Below are positions 54,263-64,000 of a DNA stretch of 64,000 bases, piece after piece. Both the position numbers and the translations under genes were made by a program. The DNA comes from Notospermus geniculatus (lineage: Eukaryota > Nemertea > Pilidiophora > Heteronemertea > Lineidae): contig NMRB01000310.1 of the NCBI GenBank assembly GCA_002633025.1, forward strand, positions 164,971-228,970. The letters are read 5' to 3'. The notes beneath the pieces are model-generated. The model searched no databases. It was not told where the DNA came from and saw only the letters and a list, made by a program, of their open reading frames with translations. Each line of letters begins with the position of its first letter. Within the stretch, counting starts at the first letter, position 1.

Positions 54263-54977
54263 AGTCAATTGGATGGGTTCGGCAGCGGATGTGTTGTGAG
54301 CTAAAAGTGGATTATAGGGTGGGATGGGGCAACTGGATGGGTCAGAATTAAGTGGGAAAGTGGTGGATCATTACAAATAAACGTACCAGCGCCTACTCCC
54401 TTGAGTAACTGTGGACATCCACTTTGCATAGTGTCGGAGATGTTTTCTAAAACATGCTGTATATATCTTCTTTATACCCCTATGATTTTATCATGAAATT
54501 GACGGTTAAAGCAGATGTACCACAGATTGACCTATATTATTTGGCGCCGACGTCGCAGACGTTCGATTCATATAAGGCTACGCTACTACGGTGGTGTCGA
54601 CGTCGTTGCCTGCGATCGAGGCTTGTGATTGGTTGGGAGTGGGTTTCTCTTTGGCGCTAAAACATTTCACGTTACATGAAATAATCTAGGTCAGATCGGT
54701 GGCTCATCTCCTTTAAGAAATGTGAACAAATCAACTCTTTTTACCCAGATATCTTGAGTCCTTCAAACAGTCTGATGCGTCTCCACATTGGTATTCCACT
54801 TCATTAACAGAGAGGTTAAAACTAAACAGTGAGTCAAGTTAAGGATAATGAATTGACTCATAATTTCAGTCATTTGACTGGGCTCGAATTTTCTGGCCGC
54901 CATCTTGAAATCCTTTGTTGCACTCTGAGCTCAAAATCGATAGGCATCTTCCCCTGTGTTTGACCATTTACACCACT
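54263..54977. other. sequence between inverted minisatellite arrays
   Basis: No gene recognised. Confidence 0.35.
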
Positions 54978-55012
54978 TCGGATTAGTGGACCTTCGGACT
55001 AGTGAACCTTCG
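54978..55012. repeat. inverted minisatellite units at gap edge
   Basis: TTCGGATTAGTGGACC and TTCGGACTAGTGAACC are reverse units of the 54070 array, truncated by the gap. Confidence 0.75.
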
Positions 55013-55074
55013 NNNNNNNNNNNNNNNNNNNNNNNNNNNNNNNNNNNNNNNNNNNNNNNNNNNNNNNNNNNNNN
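55013..55074. other. assembly gap (62 N)
   Basis: Undetermined bases inside repeats. Confidence 0.95.
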
Positions 55075-55285
55075 AAATGGGGGCGACTACCGATGCGACT
55101 ACTACGTCGCTTGCGATAATTACCTTTGAGGTCGATCAGTCATGTCATCCGCGACATCACTGATCTTCCAAGGAAGCATTTGTCACAAACCAGTCAACAA
55201 AAACTAAAATATGCTCAGTCGTTGCTGTGGTCGAAAGGGCGGTCGCCTAGAAAATCGCTCGAAAAGTCGCAAGTGTGCGCCGCCC
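55075..55285. mobile_element. foldback MITE, left end lost in gap
   Basis: The right end AAGTGTGCGCCGCCC then TTAAA has the form of the array elements at 49-51.5 kb. GGGGCGACTACCGATGCGAC just after the gap and GGTCGCCTAGAAAATCGCTC are partial arms. Confidence 0.5.
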
Positions 55286-55312
55286 TTAAACGGCACAAAT
55301 GAAAAATGTTAA

Positions 55313-55503
55313 GCCCCTGTCACACTGTGGCTACTTAGACGGCGAATCCCCGCGAACTAGAATGAAATGGTCCATGGACCATGTACATGTCTCTCTCTGT
55401 CATTACACTATTATGTCCAAAGGGGTTAGCCGATGGTCTATGGACCATTTCATCCTAGTTCGCGGGCATTCGCCCTACTAAGTCGCCACAGTGTGACCTG
55501 GGC
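55313..55503. mobile_element. foldback MITE of the array type
   Basis: GCCCCTGTCACACTGTGGC pairs with GCCACAGTGTGACCTGGGC; flanks TTAA and TTTA. The inner part carries ATGGTCCATGGACCAT and its relative, a palindrome also found in repeat R1. Confidence 0.8.
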
Positions 55504-55633
55504 TTTACACCGGTGGTTCGGGGTGAAAGGTGGTTATGTAACAACTTGCCCGCCCTGAAACATACCATGCTTTATTATGGTTCCCGATCCATAAGATGGG
55601 GGACCATTATTGTTTTTGGTCTTGGTGTCTGTG

Positions 55634-55636
<3 letters not shown>

Positions 55637-55669
<33 letters not shown>

Positions 55670-55671
55670 CG
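55637..55671. repeat. (GT)n microsatellite
   Basis: About 13 uninterrupted GT units with flanking variants. Confidence 0.9.
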
Positions 55672-55769
55672 TGTGTCGATGGCCTCTACCGAGGACATTT
55701 GTATGAATACACACATTCATTTAGAGTACCTCCCTCCAAACGAGTACGTCCTCGTTGGTAAATCCTCGT

Positions 55770-56860
55770 TTAAAGAGTGAAAAACCACATACAGACTGTG
55801 CTGGGTGTGTTACTGAGTGAAATAGAAAATGTCCTCGGTTGGTCGGGATAATTTCACACTGTTTTTCTCACCGATCAACTGTGGACCCAGACATGAAATT
55901 TTACCCGCAACAGTCATGGACTACAACTGAGGACCCACCCATTTCTAAATGTTAAGTTTTTGGTTTAATACTACATTTAAGCATGCTATCTAATGCAGCT
56001 AGCAGAAGCTATAAAACAATCACTAATTACGCACGATTAGTCAGGCTGAGAGGGTAAATGTCGTCCTGGGTATATACATGTTTACATGTTTACATGTTGA
56101 TGGATGTTTCTCTAAGAAAGTTGCCGAAAATTTCATCGAAATCGGTTCAATTTTGGCCGAGTTATCGATCGAAAGGTAACCTTGTATTTTCGAAAACAGG
56201 CGTTCTTCAAAGTGCGTACACTTTCTTGGAACAGTATTTTGAAACTTCTGCTTAGGTCATTCGGGTTGTTACAACATAGAAGAATCAACATGCGAAGCGT
56301 GGTTTTATGCACGCATGTCTGAGGGGTTGAAAATCACCCCGAAACACAACCAAAGAGAAACACAACCACATTTTCAAGAAATCTCCTACGCTTTATCCAT
56401 TGTCTAACCTGGTTCCATGGGCTCCGACGGTGGCGCTGTCTGGTAGAATCGTCAGTTAGCGCCACGTCGGACGCCAAGGAACCAGTAGGCGTACCGGTAG
56501 AAGCACCTGTGCATCCGGAACCGTACGACTTTTCAATGTTTTTCTCTGTTTCCCTAAAATTACCAGTATTGTAAAAATATTCTGCACAGTGTCTGAAAAC
56601 AACGTTATATTTAGGTAAAAATAACATTAGCGAGATTTGAGTTGAATATGTCCTTGAGACAGAGAGAAGTGATATAAGTAAACAACGGATCGTCTGCCTG
56701 CCACTTTCGCGAATTTCACATTTTGTACAACCATTTGTATCAAAAAAGGCCTCTTTAACGTGGGGATTTGTTTATGTCAGGAAACAATTGAGGTTCTAGT
56801 TCGGTTGAACACAAAGCATTCGTCAATTCGGTGATGAAGATCCGACGAAAGTGCTGATGA
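55770..56860. other. non-coding stretch upstream of the GPCR
   Basis: ACCGGTAGAAGCACCTGTGC at 56493 resembles 20926. GGCGCTGTCTGGTAGAATCG has an inverse at 56440-56465. No promoter can be named. Confidence 0.4.
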
Positions 56861-56867
56861 CTTGTAG

Positions 56868-58261
56868 ATGATGACGGACCACATGAGTCTCCGCAACACA
56901 ACCAGGGCGTCTTCCGTAGCCTCTCTTGATAAAGATTTAGAGAAGCTGCTTTACGGATACCTTGCCCCGGTCGTCATTGGTTTGCCTGGCAATGTACTCG
57001 CCATTGCTGTTGCTCGCAAAGATCAAAACAAGCTCTCTCCCTCTATATACATCATAGCCATGGCTGTCGCCGATTCTGTATTCCTGTTGAATACTGTCTG
57101 GTTTATCGTCTATCAGAAACTTTTCAGCGAAGGAATAATTTTGGAACATATTGGGTTACTGTCACGGTAAGGTGCTTCAGTATCTGATGAACTGTTCATG
57201 TTCCAAAAATTTCGTTTCGTTCTCCGCAATGACCGGAAACAGGAATTGTCTTCGCAGCCTTCCTTCTCGGCCCGCCGATACCTGTCGTCTTCTTACACTT
57301 CCAGAGTATCTACCTACTTCGCATTTACCAGCGGTACCTTGTCCAGCATCTTCCTTTCGGCAATGTCCATCGACCGTCTTCTCGCCGTGAAGTTTCCCAT
57401 GAAAGCTCCAACTCTCTGCACAACAGGACGAGCCATAGTGACGGTCAATGTAGCTACAGTGTTGATGATTGGCATAGATATTCATTTAATTTTCTCCATA
57501 GAGTATTTTCAGGATCGTGACCTTGGTAATTTTCCTCTATGATCTTCTCCATTTTTGTGCTTCTAAGCTTGAAGTAGGCATCGTCATTATGTTACTATCT
57601 GTGGTCCTGCCATTGCCGAAACATGTCAAGAACGTGGGTCTATACATGTTGACAGCTGCCTTGTTTTTGACAGAGTGGACAAGCAGATGGCAGACCTTTT
57701 GCCAACAAAATCACATATGACGTTTTTCAGCGAAGAGTCGGCAAGTTGGTGTTCAATTTGTCTTCTTCATTCTTGATCTGCTTTCACTGTCTGCCATAAG
57801 ATATTGTATTCTACATGTAGTTTCATTTTTTTCCCACTCCAGGGTATTACCTCATCCTGATAAGTTCACCTACTCGACCATCGCTGTCAATTTTCACGTC
57901 CTGGTTCCAGATGTTGGCAGGAACCATTCTACCATTCGTCATCATCTTAATCTGTAACGTCATCATTATTTGCACAATACGTCAGGCGGTCAGAAATCGG
58001 AATAAAATGAAACTCGCGAAGGACGGACAAAGGGAAAAAGATTCTCAATATCTCACCAGGATGTTGATATTAGTCAGCTTGGCATACATAATTTTATCCC
58101 TGCCGTACAGGTGGTATACTTCAGGGACCAAAATACCAGCAATAGCTAGGCTTTATGACCTGAACTACAGCTTGAATTTCTACTTGTACTGCATAGGGGG
58201 AGGGGCAAAATACAGAAAGGAAACGGTGCTTATTTTTAGCGCCCTTTTTAAGAAGATGTGA
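56868..58261 (+). CDS. class A GPCR, probable peptide-type receptor (3 exons)
   Basis: Exons 56868-57166, 57305-57525 and 57843-58261 join in phase (GT-AG introns 57167-57304 and 57526-57842) into a 312-residue seven-helix receptor. TM1 about 30-50 with GLPGN; TM2 58-82 with MAVAD; TM3 102-122 ending SIDRLLAVKFP (D-R of the DRY box, 123-124); TM4 142-164; TM5 194-217 with Pro 204; basic third loop; TM6 246-263 with LSLPYRW; TM7 ending NYSLNFYLYC, a peptide-receptor-like form of NPxxY. N-glycosylation site NTT at 10-12. Odd points: no cysteine at the top of TM3 or in loop 2, and 22 residues at the start of TM7 are missing here relative to the repeated exon at 58535. Ligand unknown. The ATG at 56868 precedes TM1 by 29 residues. 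Confidence 0.8.
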
Positions 58262-58432
58262 GGAAGTTAATAATACACTCCGTTCGAATAACCTCAAGTT
58301 GAGGATTTTTGAGCATTCTCACTATTTGTCCTTTTTCTTGAAAGGAGATGGCCAGCGAACCAAAATGGTGCACATGGCTTGGTTTCCGAACTAATGTAAT
58401 CAAAGACGTTTAGTCCCACAGTGCATCATTTG
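57736..58432 (+). repeat. direct duplication, copy 1
   Basis: Intron end plus last GPCR exon, repeated at 58434-59050 across a single N with few substitutions and one 66-bp difference. Confidence 0.85.
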
Positions 58433-58433
58433 N
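58433..58433. other. assembly gap (single N)
   Basis: Joins two near-identical copies, as at 2922; probable haplotype join. Confidence 0.9.
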
Positions 58434-58534
58434 AGTCGGCAAGTTGGTGTTCAATTTGTCTTCTTCATTCTTGATCTGCTTTCACTGTCTGCCATAAGGT
58501 GTTGTATTCTAGTTTCATTTTTTTCCCACTCCAG

Positions 58535-59019
58535 GGTATTACCTCATCCTTATAAGTTCACCTACTCGACCATCGCTGTCAATTTTCACGTCCTGGTTCC
58601 AGATGTTGGCAGGAACCATTCTACCATTCGTCATCATCTTAATCTGTAACATCATCATTATTTGCACAATACGTCAGGCGGTCAGAGATCGGAATAAAAT
58701 GAAATTCGCGAAGGACGGACAAAGGGACAAAGACTCCCAATATCTCACCAGGATGTTGATATTAGTCAGCTTGGCATACATAATTTTATCCCTGCCGTAC
58801 AGGTGGTATACTTCAGGGACCAAAATACCAGCAATAGCTAGGCTTTATGACCTTCGCGACCTCTCTGCCAGGAAGAAGTTTGTCATTGGGGCTTGGTCGA
58901 CAAGCATTATCTGGATGATGAACTACAGCTTGAATTTCTACTTGTACTGCATAGGGGGAGGGGCAAAATACAGAAAGGAAACGGTGCTTATTTTTAGAGC
59001 CCTTTTTAAGAAGATGTGA
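58535..59019 (+). CDS. second copy of GPCR last exon, full TM7
   Basis: It starts after the same acceptor (CACTCCAG, then GG) and is in the same phase as 57843. It encodes 161 residues with 22 extra ones, RDLSARKKFVIGAWSTSI and IWMM, that supply the first half of TM7; used with exons 1 and 2 it gives a normal 334-residue receptor. It is therefore the more credible last exon. Alternative last exon, tandem duplication and misassembled allele are all possible; the single N favours the last. Confidence 0.75.
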
Positions 59020-59059
59020 GGAAGTGAATAATACACGGACAGGAATATAGACCATGGAG

Positions 59060-59570
59060 GTGTAGGCTACTGTGTGTATTTATAGATCGTGTTATGCAGG
59101 GCTGGCCTAATACATTAGTTTCGCAGTAGCTCACGCGGAGTGGGTCCCTTATGTGCATCGTGTTGACTATTTTTATAGTTGTTTAGGGAAATAGAATGGG
59201 TGACAGCTTATTACGTAATCACCCGTCCGTCACCCCTTCCATTTTTACCAGATGAACTGCGAATACGACAAGCACCATTAGTTAAGCATCAACGACTTCG
59301 TGTACGAATAAAATAATTTTGTGTTTGAATCACCACACTGATTTCTGTTAAAGGGAGACTCCACTCATTGTGTAAAATTTTGAATTTTTGAAATATTATT
59401 AATACATTCAAATTCATTATTCTGCAACATGTCAGATTTTTTTTAAACGAACTGTTTATTTGCACAGCTAACTGATGTGTATGCAGTGCGAATATTTTCT
59501 TGCATGCACGTTCAGCTAATTAATATTCATGCCCACCGATAAGCATGTCTTGATGTAACGGAGTCGCTAC
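59060..59570. other. non-coding stretch after the GPCR
   Basis: AATAAAAT at 59309 could be a polyadenylation signal for the receptor. No other feature. Confidence 0.4.
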
Positions 59571-59575
59571 CAGAT

Positions 59576-59649
59576 GTCCCGGTAGCTCAATCAGCTAGAG
59601 CGTTCGCCTTAAACACCGCAGGTCCCCGGTTCGACCCCGGCTGGGGCGA
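59576..59649 (+). repeat. tRNA-like sequence
   Basis: GTCCCGGTAGCTCAATCAGC forms acceptor and D arms (A box TAGCTCAATCAG), a TTAAACA loop would give anticodon TAA, and CCCCGGTTCGACCCCGG has the B box. The anticodon stem pairs badly and a dispersed repeat follows at once, so it is probably a tRNA-derived SINE head. Confidence 0.45.
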
Positions 59650-59885
59650 ATTCATAGGATCGACTGGTGAATGATATCACGCTGATTTGAAATTAAACAT
59701 TACGAATTTTGAAAAATGAGTTTTTTATATTGATATTTTTATGATATTTTAGTGATATTTTGTCACAAACACTCAATTTCGTATGTGATCCTTTTAACAA
59801 CATTATAGGGCATAACATAATACGTGTTGAGGTTGAAACCTTCAATATTAGCTGGGTATTAGCTGTCTTTTTACTTTTTAACAAC
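59650..59885. repeat. dispersed repeat, partner of 33354-33600
   Basis: GAATTCATAGGATCG, GAATGATATCACGCTGATTT, CTCAATTTCGTATGTGATCC and TTAGCTGTCTTTTTACTTTT are shared in order. Confidence 0.75.
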
Positions 59886-61000
59886 ACTTGTACATCGAAA
59901 GTATCGTTAGCGTTAGTGTTATCGTTAACAGAGCGGTTTCTCAACCTCTCGTGTGTTAGAGTTACACTAACGCTTCCACCACTACCCCAGAAACTTGTCC
60001 AGCCTACAAAAAGTTTAGTTAACCCGTGGTTAACCCGAAGTTTACTCAAATTTGACACTTCAGTCACTGAAGTGTAAGGTTAACACTGAGTAAACCTGAG
60101 CTTTTTGGCTGGTGTTTAGAATTTTGTACAGCAAAATGTGTTACGTTAACACTAACTTCTAGAGGATAACAAGTGTTCCACAGTTGACTTCGCAAGTGTT
60201 TGAGTTAAGTAATAGGAGCAGTCAGCCGCGCGTATTGCCAAAAGATGGCAGCAAATTTCTAGCGGACACAGGGAAATCCACGTGATTGGTGCTCGACCAA
60301 GAATGAATGGGTCTGCTATGCATTGTATTGGGCGGTAGTGACACCCATGATCAACTCACTGACAGCGCCTATTGAGAGGATTTGCAGCGGTGTTGTTTAT
60401 GCCCATGTTTCAGGCAGTCGCTGCTTTTCGGATGGATAATTATGGGAGAAGGCCTGCTTTTTCAGCAGAATCAGCTTCTGTGAGGTTGCGACTAACTCAG
60501 GGACAGGCACAGCAGGGGGTGATGATCATCATCAGGAGTTGAAGGAAGAGCACTCTATGCCACATCCCACAAACGGATGGAGACTCTCCTTCCATACTTG
60601 GCAGGAGGGGCTATCTTAGGCAGGCTGCCCGTGGCGCAGGTATCCAAAGTCAACAGTCATACTCGACCTAAATAAAGTTGGTGACTTTTTCTTCTCTATA
60701 CGTCCTACGTTCATTCCAAGACATCGTGAACTGGCTGAACTGAGTTCAAGACTATGTTTGAAACATGTGTACAGATGTACCGCAGCACACAGGATTCACA
60801 CAGGATCATGGAATCTGTTCAGGGCATGCCAGAGATGGGGATTCCCAAGTGTTTACCAGGAGTTTACTCAGTGTTTACTCGGTGTTAGCTAGGTATTTAC
60901 TACGTGTTAACAGTATCTTGACTTATCGGGGTTCAGGTTAACACGAACCCTAACACTAACTCAAAAATTTGACCTCACTCTATGTATTATAAAGATTGCA
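59886..61000. repeat. possible DNA element with GTTAAC-type subterminal repeats
   Basis: Many GTTAACAC, GTTTACTC and GTGTTA words cluster at 59995-60140 and, inverted, at 60855-60975. The middle (60211-60380) is another copy of the GCCAAAAGATGGCA repeat. Exact termini were not resolved. Confidence 0.4.
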
Positions 61001-61128
61001 GTGAGCTTATCGGCAAATTCGAAATGCTTGGCTCTCATAAGATTCTTGGCGGCCGGAAAATAAATAGGCTATCACTAATTGTTCATCGAATGATAACAGA
61101 AAACATAATGGGCCGATCATCGCGCGAT

Positions 61129-61211
61129 TAAGACTTAGACGCGTGTAACTCCACTAAATGCACACACTCCCACCATGCATTTGACGAAGTTACACGTGTG
61201 TAAGTCTTCAA
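61129..61211. mobile_element. short foldback element
   Basis: AAGACTTAGACGCGTGTAAC, then CACTAAATGCA, pairs with TGCATTTGACGAAGTTACAC and GTGTGTAAGTCTT. Confidence 0.7.
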
Positions 61212-61239
61212 CACCCTTTTTGAATACGGCTCAATATAC

Positions 61240-62240
61240 ATGTATCTAGCATTTTGGCCGATTTTGTGGGCAGTTACATGTACCGGTACGTAGCAAAACA
61301 GTGGAATTGCAGTAGGAACTAGCATTGATTAAAGTGGTTTCGTTACTACTGGCTTTTTGCAGGCTATCACTAGAAGGAAGAATTTTACGTCTCAGCTAAT
61401 ACTCTGTCAAAAGATCATACTCTTATCCTCAGGATATGCAGTAAACTAAATTCATAATTTATCCAAGTCACACTACCCCGCTCGAACACCTCCCAATCAT
61501 TCATCAGTATCAGTCACCAAAGTCACCTGAACACATGTAGGAACCAACAATAGCCTGCTGAATCCAGCACGTGCAGTGCGTGCCTTCATGTGTCAAGTAG
61601 GCTGCCGGTATATCCACTGTGTGTGACAGAGATAATACCTTATGTCGACAATGTTATGTAACCCTTTCACAACATCCCTAATCTGTGCTCAGGTTTACAC
61701 TGCCACTTTTTTGCCGTGCCGTAGTCGGTCCGGTCCGAGTTCACTTGATTTTTGGTGGGGTAAACGCGGCTTAAGTCGCAGTCGTTTGAAGGAGCGAATG
61801 TAGGGAGCGCTTCAATCACAGTAAACGGGTCTCCACAGTACTGGACTGAACAAAAGTTCGATCATTACACAACAAACAATTCACAGCCGCCTCTAGTAAA
61901 TAACAACATCGTCCCCAGTGCACAACCTAGTCCGCATTCAACCTAGGATTTTAATAGACGGCGTTTGCCTTTTGTTTTCGCGGGTTTTTATGCAGGAGAT
62001 GACCATGGGGGTCGGGATTGAGAGAATACCGGATGACACTGATATAACTAACAATAAGTTTTACTGGCTCATTGTTATATTTTTGATAGAAGATACGCGT
62101 GAAGTCTTTTGTTGTTGTGGTGCCGTTATCTTCCATTCTTCAAGAGGGTCTTCAAAATTATTCATATCAACAAAACTGTACTTGAAAATGCAGTACATTC
62201 TACACAGCATAGTATAGGTATGAACTGTACAGAGTGCGAA
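61240..62240. other. non-coding stretch
   Basis: A 99-codon frame at 61918-62217 has no motif or splice context. GTAGTCGGTCCGGTCCGAG near 61724 resembles one end of an array-type foldback element. No gene seen. Confidence 0.4.
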
Positions 62241-62247
62241 CACAACA

Positions 62248-63250
62248 CAGGGTGTCCCAAAAAACACTGACTAATTTTGATTTGACCTCATTTTATTGCT
62301 ACTCAAGATTTTTCTTTGATATTTTGTCCAGATATTCCTCGCAACTAGAAATTTTAACCGTGTAATTTTTTTTCAGAAATACGCACTAGTTCAGAAATTA
62401 TCTGAGTAACTTTATGATGTATTCAATCCAGGCATCTCTCTGCTGGATAACAGCTGCAACACGCACATTGGAATTGTCAATTACTTTGTTGACCATATCA
62501 GCTGGAATTTGTCTAATTTCTCTCCGTATGTTCTGTTTAAGTCTTTCTAGTGTCTGAGGGTTGTCACTCACTCGATCCTTTAGGTATTCCCAAAGGAAGT
62601 AATCTGCGGGATTCAAGACTGGTGAGTAAGGGAGCCAAGAATTGTCCGTTCGATGGGATATCAGTCTGTCCCCAGGAAAGTACCGTTCCAGAAGTTCCAG
62701 TACATTAGCACAATGGGGAGGTGTCCCGTCTTGTTGTGGAATATGACCGTATCCATATCAACAGTTTCCTTTCTCCTGAGGGCAGATATGAATCTTATCC
62801 TTAGCATATCAATGTACCCGTCAGACTTGACAGTTACAATTTTCCCTTCTTTGTCCTCAAAAGTGTATGGCCCTATTATAACACTGCGTCCTATGGCACA
62901 CCAGACAGTAAGTTTCTCAACACTGAGTCAGAGAGGACGTTGCGTATGCTATTTCTCCTAGTAGGCCTACCCAACTATGAAATCGATCATCAGGTTAAAA
63001 TGGTGTCAGTTTCGGCTAGACGGGATAAATTTGCCGTTCATATCATAGACAAGAGTAGAGAGAGGGTTGGATTGAACGCATCATACAATTACTAAGATAA
63101 TTTCTGAACTAGTTGGTATTTCTGAACAAAAATTACACGGTTAAAATTTCTAGTTGCGAGGAATATCTGGACAAAATATCAAAGAAAAATCTTGAGTAGC
63201 AAAAAAATGAGGTATAATCGAAATTAGTCAGTGTTTTTTGTTTTTTTTCC
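62248..63250 (-). mobile_element. IS630/Tc1/mariner element with long inverted ends
   Basis: CAGGGTGTCCCAAAAAACAC at the left begins an inverted repeat of about 155 bp (including GATATTTTGTCCAGATATTC) that is matched at 63105-63243; the outermost bases of the right end are degraded. Between the ends is a minus-strand transposase remnant. Confidence 0.85.
62398..62960 (-). pseudogene. IS630/mariner transposase, C-terminal part
   Basis: In transcript order: VWCAIGRSVIIGPYTFE, GYIDMLRIRFISAL, then after a one-base frameshift near 62757 PQQDGTPPHCANVLELL with the second catalytic Asp and YSPVLNPADYFLWEYLKD with the third, then PADMVNKVIDNSNVRVAAV. The two Asp are separated by 41 residues (DD41D-like). 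The N-terminal DNA-binding half is absent, so it is inactive. Confidence 0.8.
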
Positions 63251-64000
63251 AGCAAGACGGGGGACACATTGTCCATTGCTCATGTGAACTGGGGTAGATC
63301 TGATGTAACCTCTCAGACCGGCATTTCTGGTCTTGACCGAAAATTTTTCAAAATTGCATAATTTTCACAGTTTTTAAGCTATGGTCTTGCAATTTAGGGT
63401 GCAGTTGTCAAACATCCTTATCTTACTACCTGTAAAATTTCAAAGTTATACGTACAATACTTTTTGAATTATTCTAGTTTTAAAAAGTGTTATCGTTTTT
63501 TCTGCCCCACCCGATATACATAATCTGAAAATAGGGGGCGTGTACTGCTCAAGGTTCCTGTCCTGTTCAACCGGAAATACCAACAATACCGGAAATATGT
63601 TTTGTCAAGTGGAGGTGTTGATGGTTTTGTACGCTCTACGTCATCTTGACCCAAAAAATTACACATGTTCAGTGCATAAATGTTAGTAGGCCGGCCAACA
63701 TGAAATTTTAAACTTTCGTCGGCATCGTGTGTTAATGGCTGGCATCTGTGCTAGATCATACCCTTATAAGATGGGGTGAAATTTAAGGGTGGATGCCACC
63801 CTGGATTCGCCGGTTAAAGGTCATTATCCGCCATTGAATTTTTGGAACTGACTTTATCATTGTATCCAAGAACTGAGCTTTGTACATGACAATAGGACCC
63901 GATGTACAGCTATCTTTTGAACGGTTGGATTTACACCCTGTAAATGTATTACCAACAGATAGAAACATGGTATCTCTTAATCAAATGAGCATGTTTTTGT
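63251..64000. other. non-coding stretch at window end
   Basis: No gene, RNA or repeat pair recognised. Confidence 0.4.

Noticed and set aside
56334-56627. 97-codon minus-strand frame upstream of the receptor
   Set aside because: No recognisable motif and it contains a short repeat shared with 20926; not supported as coding.
57151-57542. Frame 57198-57542 as a separate protein
   Set aside because: Its 3' part is TM3-TM4 of the receptor; the 5' part lies in intron 57167-57304, whose GT-AG sites join in phase.
61918-62217. 99-codon plus-strand frame as a gene
   Set aside because: No motif, no splice sites, next to transposon termini; consistent with chance.

Overview
This window is animal nuclear DNA. 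It contains GT-AG introns, extracellular-module exons with phase 1-1 boundaries, a rhodopsin-type receptor with introns, Ty3 and BEL LTR retrotransposons, a CR1/L2-type LINE, IS630/mariner, hAT-like and Mutator-like DNA elements, tRNA-derived repeats and a very large number of foldback MITEs. No bacterial, viral or organellar gene is visible. The repeat style suggests a marine invertebrate (non-vertebrate deuterostome or lophotrochozoan), but the sequence alone does not settle which. The assembly is a draft: N gaps lie at 26357-26455, 40215-41160 and 55013-55074, single Ns at 2922, 44882 and 58433, and two of the single Ns separate near-identical tandem copies.

Layout. 1-4.6 kb: a decayed coding fragment and two paralogous terminal exons of an unrecognised protein family (621-1646 and 3640-4615, the second frameshifted), separated by a probable false duplication. 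5.5-6.4 kb, minus: a secreted-type gene with two fibronectin type II modules (exons 6259-6423, 5848-5949, 5480-5598), with a 1.2 kb transposon inserted just upstream of a 3' splice site. 8.7-9.1 kb: a foldback element with a perfect 9-bp target duplication. 11.5-15.5 kb, minus: a decayed BEL/Pao pol. 15.9-20.6 kb, minus: a young, apparently intact Ty3/Gypsy element with a 1378-residue Gag-Pol frame, near-identical LTRs and an AAGGT target duplication. 22.5-28.8 kb: nested DNA elements and tandem repeats, including a filled/empty pair for one MITE. 29.1-31.4 kb: a broken CR1/L2-type LINE ending in a 13-bp minisatellite. 31.4-44.2 kb: copies of an abundant dispersed repeat with a monomer of about 145 bp, and one orphan cellular exon (41401-41660, minus). 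45-56 kb: mostly foldback elements. 56.9-59.0 kb, plus: a three-exon class A GPCR whose last exon appears twice around a single N. 62.2-63.25 kb: an IS630/Tc1/mariner element with DD41D-like spacing.

The most striking region is 49038-51509, where about nine different CpG-rich palindromic elements lie end to end, separated only by TTA/TAA-type bases, one nested inside another. Their arms differ, but all begin GGC/GGG/GCC-like, and several share a central TTTGTTATTTTC-like core. Filled/empty comparisons within this window (26683-27091 against 26028; 50407-50545 against 381; 29632-29761 by reading frame) support a 3-bp TTA/TAA duplication, as in PIF/Harbinger transposition. Hammerhead-ribozyme-like cores (4886-4913 minus, 25029-25057, 47626-47653) and nuclear-receptor-like AGGTCA repeats carried by the 145-bp family are the other observations most worth testing.
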